Both the position numbers and the translations under genes were made by a program. A DNA stretch of 37,990 nucleotides, taken from assembly GCA_046349775.1 (NCBI GenBank), contig JAXMBS010000050.1, positions 1 to 37,990 on the forward strand, in the 5' to 3' direction. The notes beneath the pieces were generated by a model. The model saw only the letters and a program-made list of their open reading frames with translations. It was not told where the DNA came from and did no database searches. Position 1 is the first letter of the stretch. Each line of letters opens with the position of its first letter. Positions 19,485 through 29,443 of the stretch are shown in pieces. Source of the stretch: JAEUIG01 sp046349775 (GTDB taxonomy: Bacteria; Planctomycetota; Planctomycetia; Planctomycetales; Planctomycetaceae).

Positions 19485-20594
19485 ATGACTATGCACCGTG
19501 ACGCCGCAGCCTCGCCGATCAACTTCGCCCGTCGGTCCTTTCTCGCTACCGCCGCCGCTGCGACGGCTTCGGTCGCCCTCGGCCGAGACTATGGTCCCGG
19601 CGCCCAGCCCGCGCGGTATCCCGACCCGGACATCGTCACGCTCGATAATCGCTTCAAGAAATACGCCATCGGCAATACGCCCATCCAGCGGCTGTACCAC
19701 AATCCCAACATGTTGTGGGCCGAAGGGACCGCGTGGAACGGCGTCGGCAAATATCTCGTCTGGAGCGACATCCCCAACGACGTGCAGATGCGCTGGCTGG
19801 AAGAGGATGGCCACGTCAGCACGTTCCGCCACCCGGCCGGGAACTCCAACGGCAACACGTTCGACTACCAGGGGCGGCAGATTTCCTTCGAACACGGCAA
19901 TCGCCGCGTGGTGCGGTACGAGTACAACGGCTCGATCACCGTCCTCGCGTCGGAGTTCAACGGCAAGCCGTTCAACGCCCCCAACGACGGCGTCGTCCAT
20001 CCCGAGGACGGCTCCGTCTGGTTCTCCGATCCGGGCTACGGCAGCCTGATGAACTACGAAGGGCACAAAGGAGAGCTGCTCTTGAAGGAAGCCGTCTACC
20101 GGATCGATGCGAAGACCGGCAAGATCGACAAGCTGACCGACGAGATTTACAAGCCGAATGGCCTGTGCTTCTCGCATGACTACAAGAAGCTGTACGTCGC
20201 CGACACCGGCGCGTCGCACTATCCGGAGGCGCCGCGGAACATCAAGGTCTGGGACATCCAGGACGGCAAGACGCTCAAGAACGGCCGTGAGTTCGCGTCG
20301 ATGCACTGCGAGTACACGACGTCGACCGGCGAGAAGAAATCGGGGGCCGGGTTCTCCGACGGCATCCGGATGGATACCGACGGCAACCTGTGGTCGTCGG
20401 CCGGGTGGGTCGGCGACGGCTACGACGGCGTCCACATCTTCGCCCCGGACGGCACACGCATCGGGCAGATTCGATTACCGGAGATTTGTGCCAACGTCTG
20501 CTTCGGCGGCACCAAACGCAACCGCCTGTTCATGGGGGCGAGCACGTCGCTGTATGCCGTGTACGTCGAGACGCAGGGCGCACACATCACGTGA
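19485..20594 (+). CDS. Tat-exported SMP-30/gluconolactonase-like protein
   Basis: The start is ATG at 19485, seven bases after AGGAG. It opens with a twin-arginine signal (FARRSFLATAAAATASVALG, residues 14-33), so it is probably exported folded. The rest is a six-bladed propeller of the SMP-30/gluconolactonase/LRE type, with LWAEGTAWNGVGKYLVWSDI, FNAPNDGVVHPEDGSVWFSD, YKPNGLCFSHDYKKLYVADT and GFSDGIRMDTDGNLW. The conserved metal-site pattern (E in WAEGTAW, N in APNDGV, D in FSDGIR) is present. Such enzymes hydrolyse sugar lactones. The substrate here is unknown. The 369-residue frame is intact. Confidence 0.9.
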   Translation: MTMHRDAAASPINFARRSFLATAAAATASVALGRDYGPGAQPARYPDPDIVTLDNRFKKYAIGNTPIQRLYHNPNMLWAEGTAWNGVGKYLVWSDIPNDVQMRWLEEDGHVSTFRHPAGNSNGNTFDYQGRQISFEHGNRRVVRYEYNGSITVLASEFNGKPFNAPNDGVVHPEDGSVWFSDPGYGSLMNYEGHKGELLLKEAVYRIDAKTGKIDKLTDEIYKPNGLCFSHDYKKLYVADTGASHYPEAPRNIKVWDIQDGKTLKNGREFASMHCEYTTSTGEKKSGAGFSDGIRMDTDGNLWSSAGWVGDGYDGVHIFAPDGTRIGQIRLPEICANVCFGGTKRNRLFMGASTSLYAVYVETQGAHIT

Positions 20595-20667
20595 GACCGA
20601 GCGGTTGGAAGTCAAAAACAGGAGGGAATAGAGGAGACGGTGAGATTTTAAGTCCGAGGGCATTGCC

Positions 20668-20910
20668 ATGACTGCGCCGCCTACCTGCCGTGAATGTCGC
20701 GTTCCGATGGCGGAAGGTTTTATCCCTGACTGTGACCACGGACCCCGCCTGTCGAATTGGTATTCGGGCAAACCGGAGTTTGGCATCTTTGGAGGGTTAA
20801 TACTGGAGAGGCTGTTTGGTGAGTCGAAAATTGGGATACCGATTACGACGTATCGCTGCCCGGAATGCGGTTGTCTGCGGTCCTACGCAGTAAAGACCAC
20901 TGGCACATGA
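20668..20910 (+). CDS. Small DUF6487-like zinc-ribbon protein
   Basis: This 80-residue protein has two CxxC pairs, C7/C10 (CREC) and C64/C67 (CPEC), separated by a core with GFIPDCDHG and FWGG-like FGGLILE. The pattern, including the closing CGCLRSYA, resembles the DUF6487 zinc-ribbon family. It probably binds one zinc ion; no function is known. Its TGA overlaps the predicted start of the sulfatase as ATGA (20907-20910), so the genes may be translationally coupled, although coupling of these two families is not a known rule. Confidence 0.75.
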   Translation: MTAPPTCRECRVPMAEGFIPDCDHGPRLSNWYSGKPEFGIFGGLILERLFGESKIGIPITTYRCPECGCLRSYAVKTTGT

Positions 20911-22338
20911 GATCTCACAAACGCCGACTCCGGGTTCTAAAGCCACCGTTGGCTGCATTGCCCTCACTCTGTTAACACTGATATGGGCTAAAGCATCTGC
21001 CGCCGACGCCAAACCCAACTTCGTCGTGATCTTCGCCGACGATCTCGGCTGGGGTGATCTCGGCTGCTATGGCCATCCCACGATCCGTACGCCGCATCTC
21101 GATCGGATGGCGGCCGAAGGTGCGGTTCACGCAGTTCTACGCCGCCGAATGCGTGTGCACGCCGAGCCGCGCCGGCCTGCTCACGGACGATTGCCCATCC
21201 GCAGCGGGATGTGCAGCGACACGCGGCGCGTGCTGTTTCCAAACTCCGCGGGCGGGCTGCCGGACGAGGAGATCACGCTGGCGGAGGCCCTCCACGATGT
21301 CGGCTATGCGACCGCCTGCTTCGGTAAATGGCACCTCGGCCATTTGCCGCAGTATCTGCCGAACCGGAATGGATTCGACGAATATCTCGGCCTGCCGTAC
21401 TCGAACGACATGGACCGTGTGCCGAAACTCGGACCGCAGGGACGAGGCGCCTTCGATGATCCGAAGATCGAGTATTGGAACGTCCCACTGATCCGCGGCA
21501 CGGAGGTCATCGAGCGCCCGGCGGACCAGTCGACGCTCGCTCGACGCTTTACCGAGGCGGCGATCAGGTTCATCCGCGCACCGCGACCAGCCGTTCTTTG
21601 TCTATGTGCCGCATACGATGGTCCACGTGCCATTGTTCCGCTCAGCGGAGTTCGCCGGCCACAGCACGCGCCGGGCTGTACGGCGACTGCATCGAGGAGG
21701 TCGATTGGTCCGTCGGTCAGGTTCTGGACACGCTCCGCGAGCTGAAGCTGGATGGGAATACGCTTGTCTGGTTCAGCAGCGACAATGGACCGTGGCTGGT
21801 CTACGGCGATCAGGGCGGCTCCGCGGGCCTGTTGCGCGACGGGAAAGGTTCGACATGGGAAGGGGATGCGGGAGCCGGGGATCGCCTGGTGGCCGGGGCA
21901 CGTACCCGCCGGAGTTGTTTCCCAGGAACTGGCGAGCACGCTCGACATTTTTCCGACGTGCGTGACGCTCGCCGGTGGCACAGTCCCCACCGACCGCCCG
22001 ATCGACGGTTATGACCTGTCACCGGTGCTGTTCGGCAAGGGGCCGTCACCGCGGGATCAAATGTACTACTACCGCGGACGGAAGCTGATGGCCGTGCGCC
22101 AAGGCGCGTGGAAGGCCCACTTCATCACGCAGGACGCCTACGGGCCGAATTCGAAGGGGGGGGGGGGAGCCGACCGCGCGATCCGCCGCTTTTGTACAAC
22201 CTGCTGCACGATCCATCCGAGTCTCGCGACGTCGCCGTCGCCCGCGAAAGTCGTCGCGTCGATTCGTGCTGGCTGACACGCACACTGCCAACCTCGTTGC
22301 GCCCTGCATCTCAGCTCGACGCCACGCTGCCGCAGTAG
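20907..22338 (+). CDS. Secreted formylglycine-dependent sulfatase (frameshifted)
   Basis: The ATG at 20907 gives MRSHKRRLRVLKPPLAA, which after one shift continues as TLLTLIWAKASAADAKPNFV, a signal peptide followed by the sulfatase start FVVIFADDLGWGDLGCYG with metal-binding DD. The active-site motif CTPSR at 21156-21170 contains the cysteine that is converted to formylglycine. Later blocks are ATACFGKWHLGHL, PHTMVHVPL, LVWFSSDNGPW and LYNLLHDPSESRD. The gene needs at least four frame repairs, including one at a run of ten G near 22156. Sulfatases release sulfate from esters such as algal polysaccharides. The product is likely periplasmic and needs a formylglycine-generating enzyme from elsewhere. 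Confidence 0.85.
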
Positions 22339-22353
22339 TACGCGCGCGCTAGT

Positions 22354-22383
22354 CGGCCCGGCTGCTGTGGGGCAGCGGGGCCG
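22354..22383. terminator. GC-rich hairpin between convergent genes
   Basis: CGGCCCGGCTGCT and GGCAGCGGGGCCG pair across a short loop with few mismatches. The hairpin lies in the 50-base gap between the sulfatase stop (22338) and the oleC-like stop (22389), so it could end transcription from both sides. There is no U-tract. Confidence 0.4.
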
Positions 22384-22388
22384 CTTAT

Positions 22389-24005
22389 TCATTGGCGTCG
22401 CTGCCCGATCTCTTTCGCAGCCCAAATCGCGAGTTGCTCGCGATTGATCTTTACGTTGTGCCGCGTGTCGACCGGCAGGGACGGATTTTAGCAAAATGGT
22501 GCAGATCGCTGATGTCAGCGGCTGCGAAGCCGCGAGCGACAAGAGCTCGCCAACGAGCGACTCGCGTGCAGGCCTTCCAATGTGCGGCTCCGGTTCCACG
22601 ACGAGCACCGGCGTCTGCCGACCGCGCTCGCCGATTCCCACCAGCGCGCTCCGGTACACGCACGGATGCGCGTCGAAAATTCCTTCGCAGCACACCGAGT
22701 GCATCGGCCCGTCTGCGGCATGCACAATGTGCGCCTTCCGGCCACCAGAACCACAATAGGTATCCACATCGACGTACCCCGTCGTCCCATCCGGTGCCAG
22801 TCCGGCCGCCCGAGCGGCAGCCCCTTTGGATCGGGAATCTTCGCCAGCGCGTCCCCTCCGGCCGCCGATAGTACTCGCGTGTCGCCGACGGGCTGCGGAC
22901 GATGATCTCACGATCTCGCCCGTGGTGAGACGCCGAGCAGCGTCGATCGGCAACGGAGCATCCGGTAGTCGCTTCGATGATCGCGATTTCAACTTCCGGG
23001 AACGGCCGACCGACACGTCCAGTCCTGGTCAGCGCGCTTGTGCGGCTCGAGCACTTCCCGCGCGCTGATCGATGACACCGGCAGGCACTCTGTCGCGCCG
23101 TACGGCGTATGGAATTCGGCCCCCGGCGCGTTCAGCACGCGCGAGACGCGCTCGACGACGTGCACGGGTACCGGCCCCCCCGCCGACAACGCCCGCGTGA
23201 GCCCCGGAATCGCGATCTGCTTTGCCTCGCAGTAACGCCCCACCCGGTTCCAGAAAGCGGGGGAACCGAACGCCTGTGTCACATGCTGTTGTTCGATCGC
23301 CGCCACGATCTTGCGCGGATCGACGCGTGCCGGCCGTGTCGGGTCCATCTGCGGAATGACAGTCGTCACCCCCATCGCCGCGTTGTACAGCCCGAACAGC
23401 GGAAACGCCGGCAGATCGACTTCTCCCGGCTCAATGCCGTAGAAGTCCTGGATCAGCCGGGCCTGGGCGGCGAACATCCCGTGCTCGTAAAGGACTCCCT
23501 TCGGCGGGCCGGTGCTGCCGCTGGTAAAGATGATCGCCGCAGGGTCGTGAGGCGACATCGCGGGCAGGCGAATTCGTGATGTCTGCGAAGCCGCCAGCGA
23601 TGAGCGAGGACGGACAGTGATATTCAAGCGCGCTGTGGGGAAGCGACGGTGCAGGAGTGCGCGAATCCACTGCACGCGGCGAATCGCCACAAAACCGTCC
23701 GGCTCGACCTCTTCGAGACACCGGAAAATGTTGTTCCGTCCCATTCCCGGATCGATCAGGACGACGACGACGCCCGCTTTCAGGAGCGCGAACGTCCAGG
23801 CGATGAATTCGGTACTGAACGGCACGAACAGCACGAGTTTCATGCCAGGCGCCGCGCCACGCTGGAGCAAATCAGCCGCCAGGCAATCGGTGAGTTCGTC
23901 GAGTTCGCGAAACGTCCTCGTCCGATAGCGGATCGGGGCCATGTTTACACCGACGGGATCGAGAACCGCCGCCTGGTGCGGCCGCTCACGCGCGCGCTGC
24001 GACAA
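22389..24005 (-). CDS. OleC-like fatty acid adenylate-forming enzyme (frameshifted C-terminus)
   Basis: The first 338 residues are continuous: SQRARERPHQAAVLDP, the A3-type loop IIFTSGSTGPPKGVLYEHG, and TPYGATECLPVSSI. The block VVVVLIDPGMGRNNIFRCLEE is typical of OleC and related long-chain acyl adenylating enzymes. Beyond 22989 the frame shifts, but PMHSVCCEGIFDAHPCVYRS, ALVGIGERGRQTPVLVVEPE and the final NVKINREQLAIWAAKEIG reach a stop at 22389. OleC makes beta-lactones from beta-hydroxy acids on the way to long-chain olefins, but oleA, oleB and oleD are absent here. The start is uncertain: the usual PANIAALLSQR precedes the TTG at 24005 and no ATG is in frame. Confidence 0.75.
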
Positions 24006-24245
24006 CAGCGCCGCGATGTTGGCGGGCGGAGATGGGTTGTCTGTCGTCGGTTGTCGATTGTCGGTCAGAACAGGCGCTCTGCGCTCGTGGATCGAAGGCT
24101 CGAATCATAAAGCAGTCGCGGAACTTCCTGAAACCCGCCAGTCGCATCAAAATTCCGGCATGCGATCTGGCGTGTTACGGCGGAATTCGCGACAATAGCG
24201 GGCGTGTACTGCTGCCGCTCGTCCGGCACCAGTCGGAGGCGTGCG

Positions 24246-25655
24246 ATGCGGACCCCGCTGATCAATCCCCTGGCCGTCTCTCGCCGTCGCGCGCTGCAGG
24301 TCAGCGCGCTCGGCGCTTTCGGCACGTCGCTGCGTTCGTCGGCAGTCCAGGCCGCATCGACCGGCTCGCCGAAGTCCGTGCTGTTTGTGTTCATCAACGG
24401 CGGTGTTTCGCAGCAGGACAGTTTCGACCTCAAGCCGGACGCTCCCGCCGATATTCGCGGCGAGTTCCAGCCGATCGACACCGCCACGCCCGGCATCCAG
24501 ATTTGCGAGCATCTGCCGCTGCTGGCGCAGAGAACGAACGACTACGCGCTGCACAGGGCGATCGCGACCGACAGCAGCGGACATGAAGAGGCGTGCCACA
24601 TGCTGTTCACCGGCCGGCTCGACCTGCCGGCAGGGTTCAGCGTGGAAAACGTCCCGAACCCCAACGAATGGCCGTCGCTCGCCGCCCAGGTGACGTATGC
24701 CCTGCGCGGGCGGGGGCGACTTCCCCCGGCCGCCGTGCTGCCACAGCCCAGTGTGAACGAAGCCAATCGCTATCGCCCGGGCCAATACGCCGGCCGGATC
24801 GGCACTCGCTTTGAGGCCTGGCACCTGGACATCGCCTCCAAGTGCCCGCTGGGCAACGGCGCCTGCCCGAACTGCTTCCGTTTCGACGGCAGCGCATTCG
24901 AGCACGCCGCGCAGTCGATTTTCGACGTGCCGCTGCTGGCGCTGCCCGACGGCGGTGCGGCACGTCTCAGCGGCCGGGTCGGCCTGCTCGCCGCCGCTGA
25001 GCAGCAGCAGCATTTGGCCCAGCGCGCCGCGTTGGAGGAACTGGCGCGCACCGCCGACGAGCGCTCTCAATCCTGTCCGACAGACCGACGCGTCAGGCGG
25101 CTCGACGTGGAGCGAGCCGATCCGACGATCATCGAGCGTTATGGCCGGAACAAGTTCGGCCTGTCGCTCCTGATGGCCTCGCGGCTGCTGGAGGCCGAGT
25201 CCGCGTGCAGGTGAACGCACGAGGAAGAACTCCAGTTGGGATACCCACGTCCATACTTCGCCAACCTGAAGCAGAACCTGTTCCCATATTTCGACCACGC
25301 GGTGTCCGGTCTGCTCGACGACCTCCGGGAGTCGGGCCGGCTTGCCGACACGCTGGTCGTGATTACCGATGAGGATTCGGCCGCACGCCGAAGATCAACA
25401 AGGACGCCGGCCGCGATCACTGGGGACCGGTGATGACGTCGATGTTCGCGGGCGGCGGCGTCTTGCACGGCGGACGGGTGATCGGCCATGCCGACGCGGC
25501 TGGCCGCCTATCCGGCTGACGAAATGGTCACCGTCGAAAATATCGCTGCGACGATGCTGGCGGCGTAGCGTTCCGCGCGACCAGGAGTGGCTCGACGTCG
25601 ACGGCCGGCCCCACGCGATGTACCGCGGGGAACCGATCTCGCGGCTGTACTCTGA
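24246..25655 (+). CDS. Tat-exported DUF1501 protein (frameshifted C-terminus)
   Basis: The ATG at 24246 follows GGAGG by seven bases. Residues 12-15 (SRRR) and the hydrophobic stretch after them form a twin-arginine signal. DUF1501 motifs follow: KSVLFVFINGGVSQQDSFDL, GIQICEHLPLLAQRTNDYAL, HMLFTGRLD and ERYGRNKFGLSLLMASRLLE. After 25214 the protein continues in other frames as NLFPYFDHAVSGLLDDLRES, LADTLVVIT, DAGRDHWGP-like residues and RDQEWLDVDGRPHAMYRGEP, ending near the TGA at 25653. The family is abundant in Planctomycetota, belongs to the alkaline-phosphatase-like superfamily and has unknown function. Usually a DUF1549/DUF1553 cytochrome partner is adjacent; none is here. Confidence 0.85.
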
Positions 25656-25666
25656 GCGTCGCTCAG
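25652..25666. terminator. Small hairpin across the convergent DUF1501 and sufB stops
   Basis: TCTGAGCGTCGCTCA contains a perfect CTGAGC/GCTCAG-type inverted repeat with a three-base loop, spanning the two facing stop codons. The stem is only about six pairs and has no U-tract, so termination is a weak inference. Confidence 0.25.
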
Positions 25667-27076
25667 CCGACGCTGCCTTCCATCTGCAGCTCGATCAGCC
25701 GATTGAGCTCCACCGCATATTCCATCGGCAGTTCCTTCACCAGCGGCTCGATGAAGCCGGTGACGATCATGCTCGAGGCTTCCGCCTCGGTCAGGCCGCG
25801 GCTCATGAGATAGAGCAGCTGTTCTTCCGCGATCTTCGACACGCTCGCTTCGTGTTCGATCGCGACGTCGTCCTCGGCGACCTCGATATACAGGCACGTA
25901 TCGCTGCGGCTCTCGGAATCGAGGATCAGCGCGTCGCGAACGGCGTTGCTTTTGCAGTCGGTCGCGCCATCGCCGACCTTGACCAGCCCGCGATAGCTCG
26001 CGCGGCCGCCGTCCTTGCTGATCGACTTCGAGACGATGCGGCTCGACGTGTGCGGCGCCATGTGCACCATCTTTGCACCGATCACGGTGCTGGCCGTCGC
26101 CGGCGAAGGCGATCGACAGCGTCTCCCCGCGCGCTCCCGGTTCCATGAGCCAGACCGCCGGGTACTTCATCGTCAGCTTCGAGCCGAGGTTGCCGTCGAT
26201 CCACTCCATGAGTGCATCGCCGTAGGCCATCGCCCGCTTGGTGACGAGGTTGTAGACGTTGTTCGACCAGTTCTGGATCGTGGTGTACCGGCAGCGACCG
26301 CGGCGCTTGACGACGATCTCGACGACGGCCGAGTGCAGCGAGTCGCTGGAATACGTCGGCGCCGTGCAGCCTTCGACGTAATGCACGCTGGCCCCTTCAT
26401 CGACGATGATCAGCGTCCGCTCGAACTGTCCCATGTTCTGCGTGTTGATGCGGAAGTACGCCTGCAGCGGGAATTCGATCTTCACGCCCGGCGGCACGTA
26501 GATGAACGAGCCGCCCGACCAGACGGCCGAGTTGAGCGCGGCAAACTTGTTGTCGCTGGGGGGGATGATCGTGCCGAAGTGCTCGCGGAAGATTTCCGGG
26601 TACTGCTTCAGCGGCAGGTCGGTGTCGGTGAACAGCACCCCCTGTTTTGCGAGGTCTTCGACGAGCGAGCCGTAGACGACTTCGGATTCATACTGGGCTT
26701 TCACGCCGGAGAGATACTTGCGCTCGGCTTCGGGAATGCCGAGCCGCTCATACGTCTTGCGAATGTCGTCGGGGACGTCCTCCCAGGACTTCTCCTGTTT
26801 CTCGGACGCCTTGACGTAGTAGTAGATGTTCTGGAAGTCGATGCCCGACATGTCGCCGCCCCAGGTGGGCATCGGTTTCGACTCAAAGATTTCCAGCGAG
26901 TTCAGGCGGAAGTCGCGCATCCACTGCGGCTCGCCCTTCATTTCGGAGATCTGTGCCACGATGTCGCGATCCAGCCCCTTGCGGGAGATGAACGCGTACT
27001 TGTCAGTCGGGTCGTGGAACCGAACTGGTGTCGCCGACGCCGACGTCGGGTTTGTCGGAGAATTTCGGTTAGACAT
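25663..27076 (-). CDS. sufB: Fe-S cluster assembly scaffold SufB (one frameshift)
   Basis: SufB is the scaffold subunit of the SUF iron-sulfur assembly complex. The ATG at 27076 (MSNRNSPTNPTSASATPV) is chosen over a TTG six bases upstream. The N-terminal block KYAFISRKGLDRDIVAQISE and the core FIYVPPGVKIEFPLQAYFRI, FERTLIIVDEGASVHYVEGC and MEPGARGETLSIAFAG are present. Near 26090 one indel moves the frame, and the protein goes on with VIGAKMVHMAPHTSSRIVSK, SYRGLVKVGDGATDCKSN and EEQLLYLMSRGLTEAEAS to 25663. The total of about 470 residues is normal. The cysteine in VEGC and the C-terminal active residues are intact. It is the last gene of the sufR-nuoB-sufC-sufB unit. No sufD or sufS follows. 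Confidence 0.92.
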
Positions 27077-27133
27077 ATTCAAATCTCAAGTGGAGGCACG
27101 CCGCTTATCGTTCATAACCAAACACGAATGTCG

Positions 27134-27952
27134 TCACACCGTTGCCGGTTTCTTTCTCTTTCGCCGCGGCGGCGCTTGGGCCCGGCCGCCTCGACCGGTG
27201 CCGCCTCGCGAACCGCAGCGTAACCATTGGCATGAATGTCGTGCGGTCACCTCCCGCTGCTGATTCCACGACGCGGCCGGCGAAGGATCGCGTGGGTGAA
27301 GTCCGGCGGATTGAATTCAGAGTCGCTCGTGATGCGTGATCAGCAGCACGCCCATGTGCGGACCCATCAGCTTGCGGATCCCCTCGCTCACCACGCGCAC
27401 CGCGTCGCTGTCGAGCCCGCTGTCGGTCTCATCGAGGATTGCGAACCGCGGCTTGAGCATGGCGAGCTGCAGGATTTCCATCCGCTTCTTTTCGCCGCCC
27501 GAGAAGCCCTCGTTGAGGTAGCGTCGGGCAAACTCGGGGTCGATATTGAGTTCGTGCATCGTGTCGCGCAGTTCCTTGCGGAACTCGCGCATGCCGATCA
27601 GCTCTTCCCCTTCCTTCCGGTTTGGGTTGCGAACGTTGGTGATCGCATGCCGCAGGAAGTCGGCGACTTTCACGCCCGGGATCGTCACCGGGTACTGGAA
27701 CGCCAGGAACAGTCCCAGTCGCGCCCGCCAGCGGATCGAGATCGGTCGAGCGCCATCGATCGTGATCGATCCCGTGTCGATCTCATACTTCGGGTGACCG
27801 ACAAGCACATACGCCAGCGTGCTCTTGCCGGAGCCGTTCGGCCCCATCAGGGCATGAATTTCCCCCTGGCGGACTTCGAGGTTCACGCCACGGAGAATCG
27901 GCGTCTCGCCGACGGAAACATGCAGGTCTTCGATCTTCAGCAAAGCAGGCAT
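27134..27952 (-). CDS. sufC: Fe-S cluster assembly ATPase SufC (frameshift near C-terminus)
   Basis: SufC is the ABC-type ATPase that drives SufB-based Fe-S assembly. From the start at 27952 (MPALLKIEDLHVSVGETPIL), Walker A is GPNGSGKST (37-45), the signature is FSGGEKKRMEILQ, and Walker B is FAILDETDSGLD, followed by the H-loop LITHHERL. The continuous frame stops at 27317. The family continues past this point, and the next frame supplies EFNPPDFTHAIL, AGRVVES and NGYAAVREAAPVEAAG, with a stop at 27134. The repaired length of about 272 residues fits SufC. Two bases are probably missing near CGACTCTGAATTC. sufB starts 57 bases downstream. Confidence 0.92.
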
Positions 27953-28016
27953 GGAAACTCGGTCACTGGTCGTCTGGTGTATGGTTCCTGTTGCGACGGC
28001 GGTGTCGGACAGTCTC

Positions 28017-28568
28017 TTACGCGTTAATGATTTCCGGCTGCTGCACGTACCCCGTGTGGTGCGGCACGGGCAGCACTTCGGTCGAACCCTTGGTGATCTT
28101 CTTGGCCTTGATCTTGTCCTGACTCCGCATCAGGCCTTCCAGCAACGCTTCCGGACGCGGCGGGCAGCCCGGCACATACACGTCGACCGGCACGACCAGG
28201 TCCACTCCCTTCACGACGTGATAGCCCCACTTGAAGTACGGACCGCCGCCGACTGTGCACGCGCCCATGGCGATGACGTACTTCGGATCGGGCATCTGTT
28301 CATACAGCCGGCGCACACGACTGGCCATCTTGTAGGTCACCGTCCCGGCGACAATCATCAGGTCCGCCTGACGCGGCGTCGCCCGGAACGCCCCGGCCCC
28401 GAACCGGTCGATGTCGAACCTGCTGGCGCCTGTCGCCATCATCTCGATCGCGCAGCAGGCCAGGCCGAACGTCATCGGCCACACGCTGGATTGGCGGGCC
28501 CAGTTCATGGCCTGCTCCAGCGAGGTCATGATGAGATTTTCTTCAAACTTGCCTTCGATCGGCGTCAT
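28017..28568 (-). CDS. nuoB: NADH-quinone oxidoreductase subunit B-like protein (NuoB)
   Basis: This 183-residue protein is clearly of the NuoB/NDUFS7 family. The four cysteines that hold cluster N2 in complex I are present: C38 and C39 (GLACCAIEMM), C104 (MGACTVGGG) and C135 (VPGCPPRPEA). The family motif DVYVPGCPPRPEALLEGLM is intact. NuoB passes electrons to quinone within complex I. No other nuo gene is near; it lies between the sufR-like gene (134 bases upstream) and sufC (64 bases downstream). Some genomes do scatter nuo genes, so it may serve normal complex I. A dedicated role with SUF is only a hypothesis. Confidence 0.9.
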   Translation of the reverse strand: MTPIEGKFEENLIMTSLEQAMNWARQSSVWPMTFGLACCAIEMMATGASRFDIDRFGAGAFRATPRQADLMIVAGTVTYKMASRVRRLYEQMPDPKYVIAMGACTVGGGPYFKWGYHVVKGVDLVVPVDVYVPGCPPRPEALLEGLMRSQDKIKAKKITKGSTEVLPVPHHTGYVQQPEIINA

Positions 28569-28701
28569 TGCTCGCGTCCTGATCTCAATTCCTGGAATCG
28601 ATTTCCATGCTCAATGCCGGCAACTCTCTGCGGGAGCCGCCTGCGTGCCACTGTATCCACCACTGCCTGACCGACAACCGCCCCCCGACAGATTCCCACG
28701 T

Positions 28702-29355
28702 TTACGAACCGGCGACCCCCGCAATCTCAAATTGGCAGCACGACTCGCCGTCCCGGCAGCAGGCAGTCAGTTCCACCGGCGCTCCCAACACGTCCGAATA
28801 CACCGCTCGCTCCAATTCGCAAATGCCGGCGTCCTGCGTGGCAATTTCGCGGTAGGGACAGTGCGTCTCCCGCAAAACCGGCAACGACACCGGGTCATCA
28901 ACGACCTCGACGGGGTATCCCTGCTCCGACAGCGAATGCCCCAGTTGCCGTATCCGTTCGGGAAGTTCAGTCGACGTCACCCCCCGTCCATAGCGTTCCC
29001 GCAGCGCGTCGCGCAGACGCATGAGCAAACGGTCGCGTAACTCCGGCTCTTCTGTGCCTGCCACAGCGCTCCACAGCGCCACCGCTAGATCGTCCGCCTT
29101 GCTCCCGAGTTGTCGATAACCTGTTTCCGTCACGCGATAAGCGTTCCGTGGCCGCCCGCGCCCCACGCGAACACTCTGTTTCTCCAGATACCCCGACGCT
29201 TCCAGTCGAACCAGACGCTGCCGCACTGCCGTCGCTGTCACGCCGCTGGCCGCGCACAGGTCTGGAATCGAATCCACACCGTGGCTGATCTGCTCGATCA
29301 GTTGCCGGTCGGCCACCGGTAATGCCGGGGCGTCGGGATTTCGTGCGGACAGCAT
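28702..29355 (-). CDS. SufR-like iron-sulfur responsive transcriptional regulator
   Basis: This 217-residue protein has an N-terminal winged helix-turn-helix (residues 15-85, IPDLCAASGVTATAVRQRLV then GRGRPRNAYRVT). The C-terminal region has cysteines at 166, 179, 199, 200, 206 and 207 in THCPYREIA, AGICELE and TACCRDGESCCQF. The architecture matches SufR, which holds an Fe-S cluster and represses suf genes when clusters are sufficient. In the mapped position it is the first gene before nuoB, sufC and sufB. A promoter and a perfect palindrome lie directly upstream. The start is at 29355 (MLSARNPDAPALPVADRQLI). An ArsR/MarR-type relative without a cluster cannot be excluded. Confidence 0.8.
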   Translation of the reverse strand: MLSARNPDAPALPVADRQLIEQISHGVDSIPDLCAASGVTATAVRQRLVRLEASGYLEKQSVRVGRGRPRNAYRVTETGYRQLGSKADDLAVALWSAVAGTEEPELRDRLLMRLRDALRERYGRGVTSTELPERIRQLGHSLSEQGYPVEVVDDPVSLPVLRETHCPYREIATQDAGICELERAVYSDVLGAPVELTACCRDGESCCQFEIAGVAGS

Positions 29356-29415
29356 GTAACGTCTCGTGTCGATTGGCGCTGGAACTCTGCAGTAGGATCA
29401 GCGCCACGCAAACCA

Positions 29416-29443
29416 ATTCTAGGGGTGTCGTCATTTTTCGCAA
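29416..29443 (-). promoter_or_regulatory. Promoter of the sufR-like gene
   Basis: On the minus strand TTGCGA (29443-29438) is followed after 16 bases by TAGAAT (29421-29416), five of six matches to the -10 consensus. Transcription would start about 50 bases before the sufR-like start codon at 29355. The -35 box lies inside the inverted repeat 29434-29459. Confidence 0.5.

Noticed and set aside
24147..25298. 383-residue minus-strand frame opposite the DUF1501 gene
   Set aside because: No recognisable domain; the opposite strand has a Tat signal, a ribosome binding site and family motifs.
26015..27223. 402-residue plus-strand frame opposite sufB
   Set aside because: It is a GC-rich shadow of a clearly identified conserved gene.
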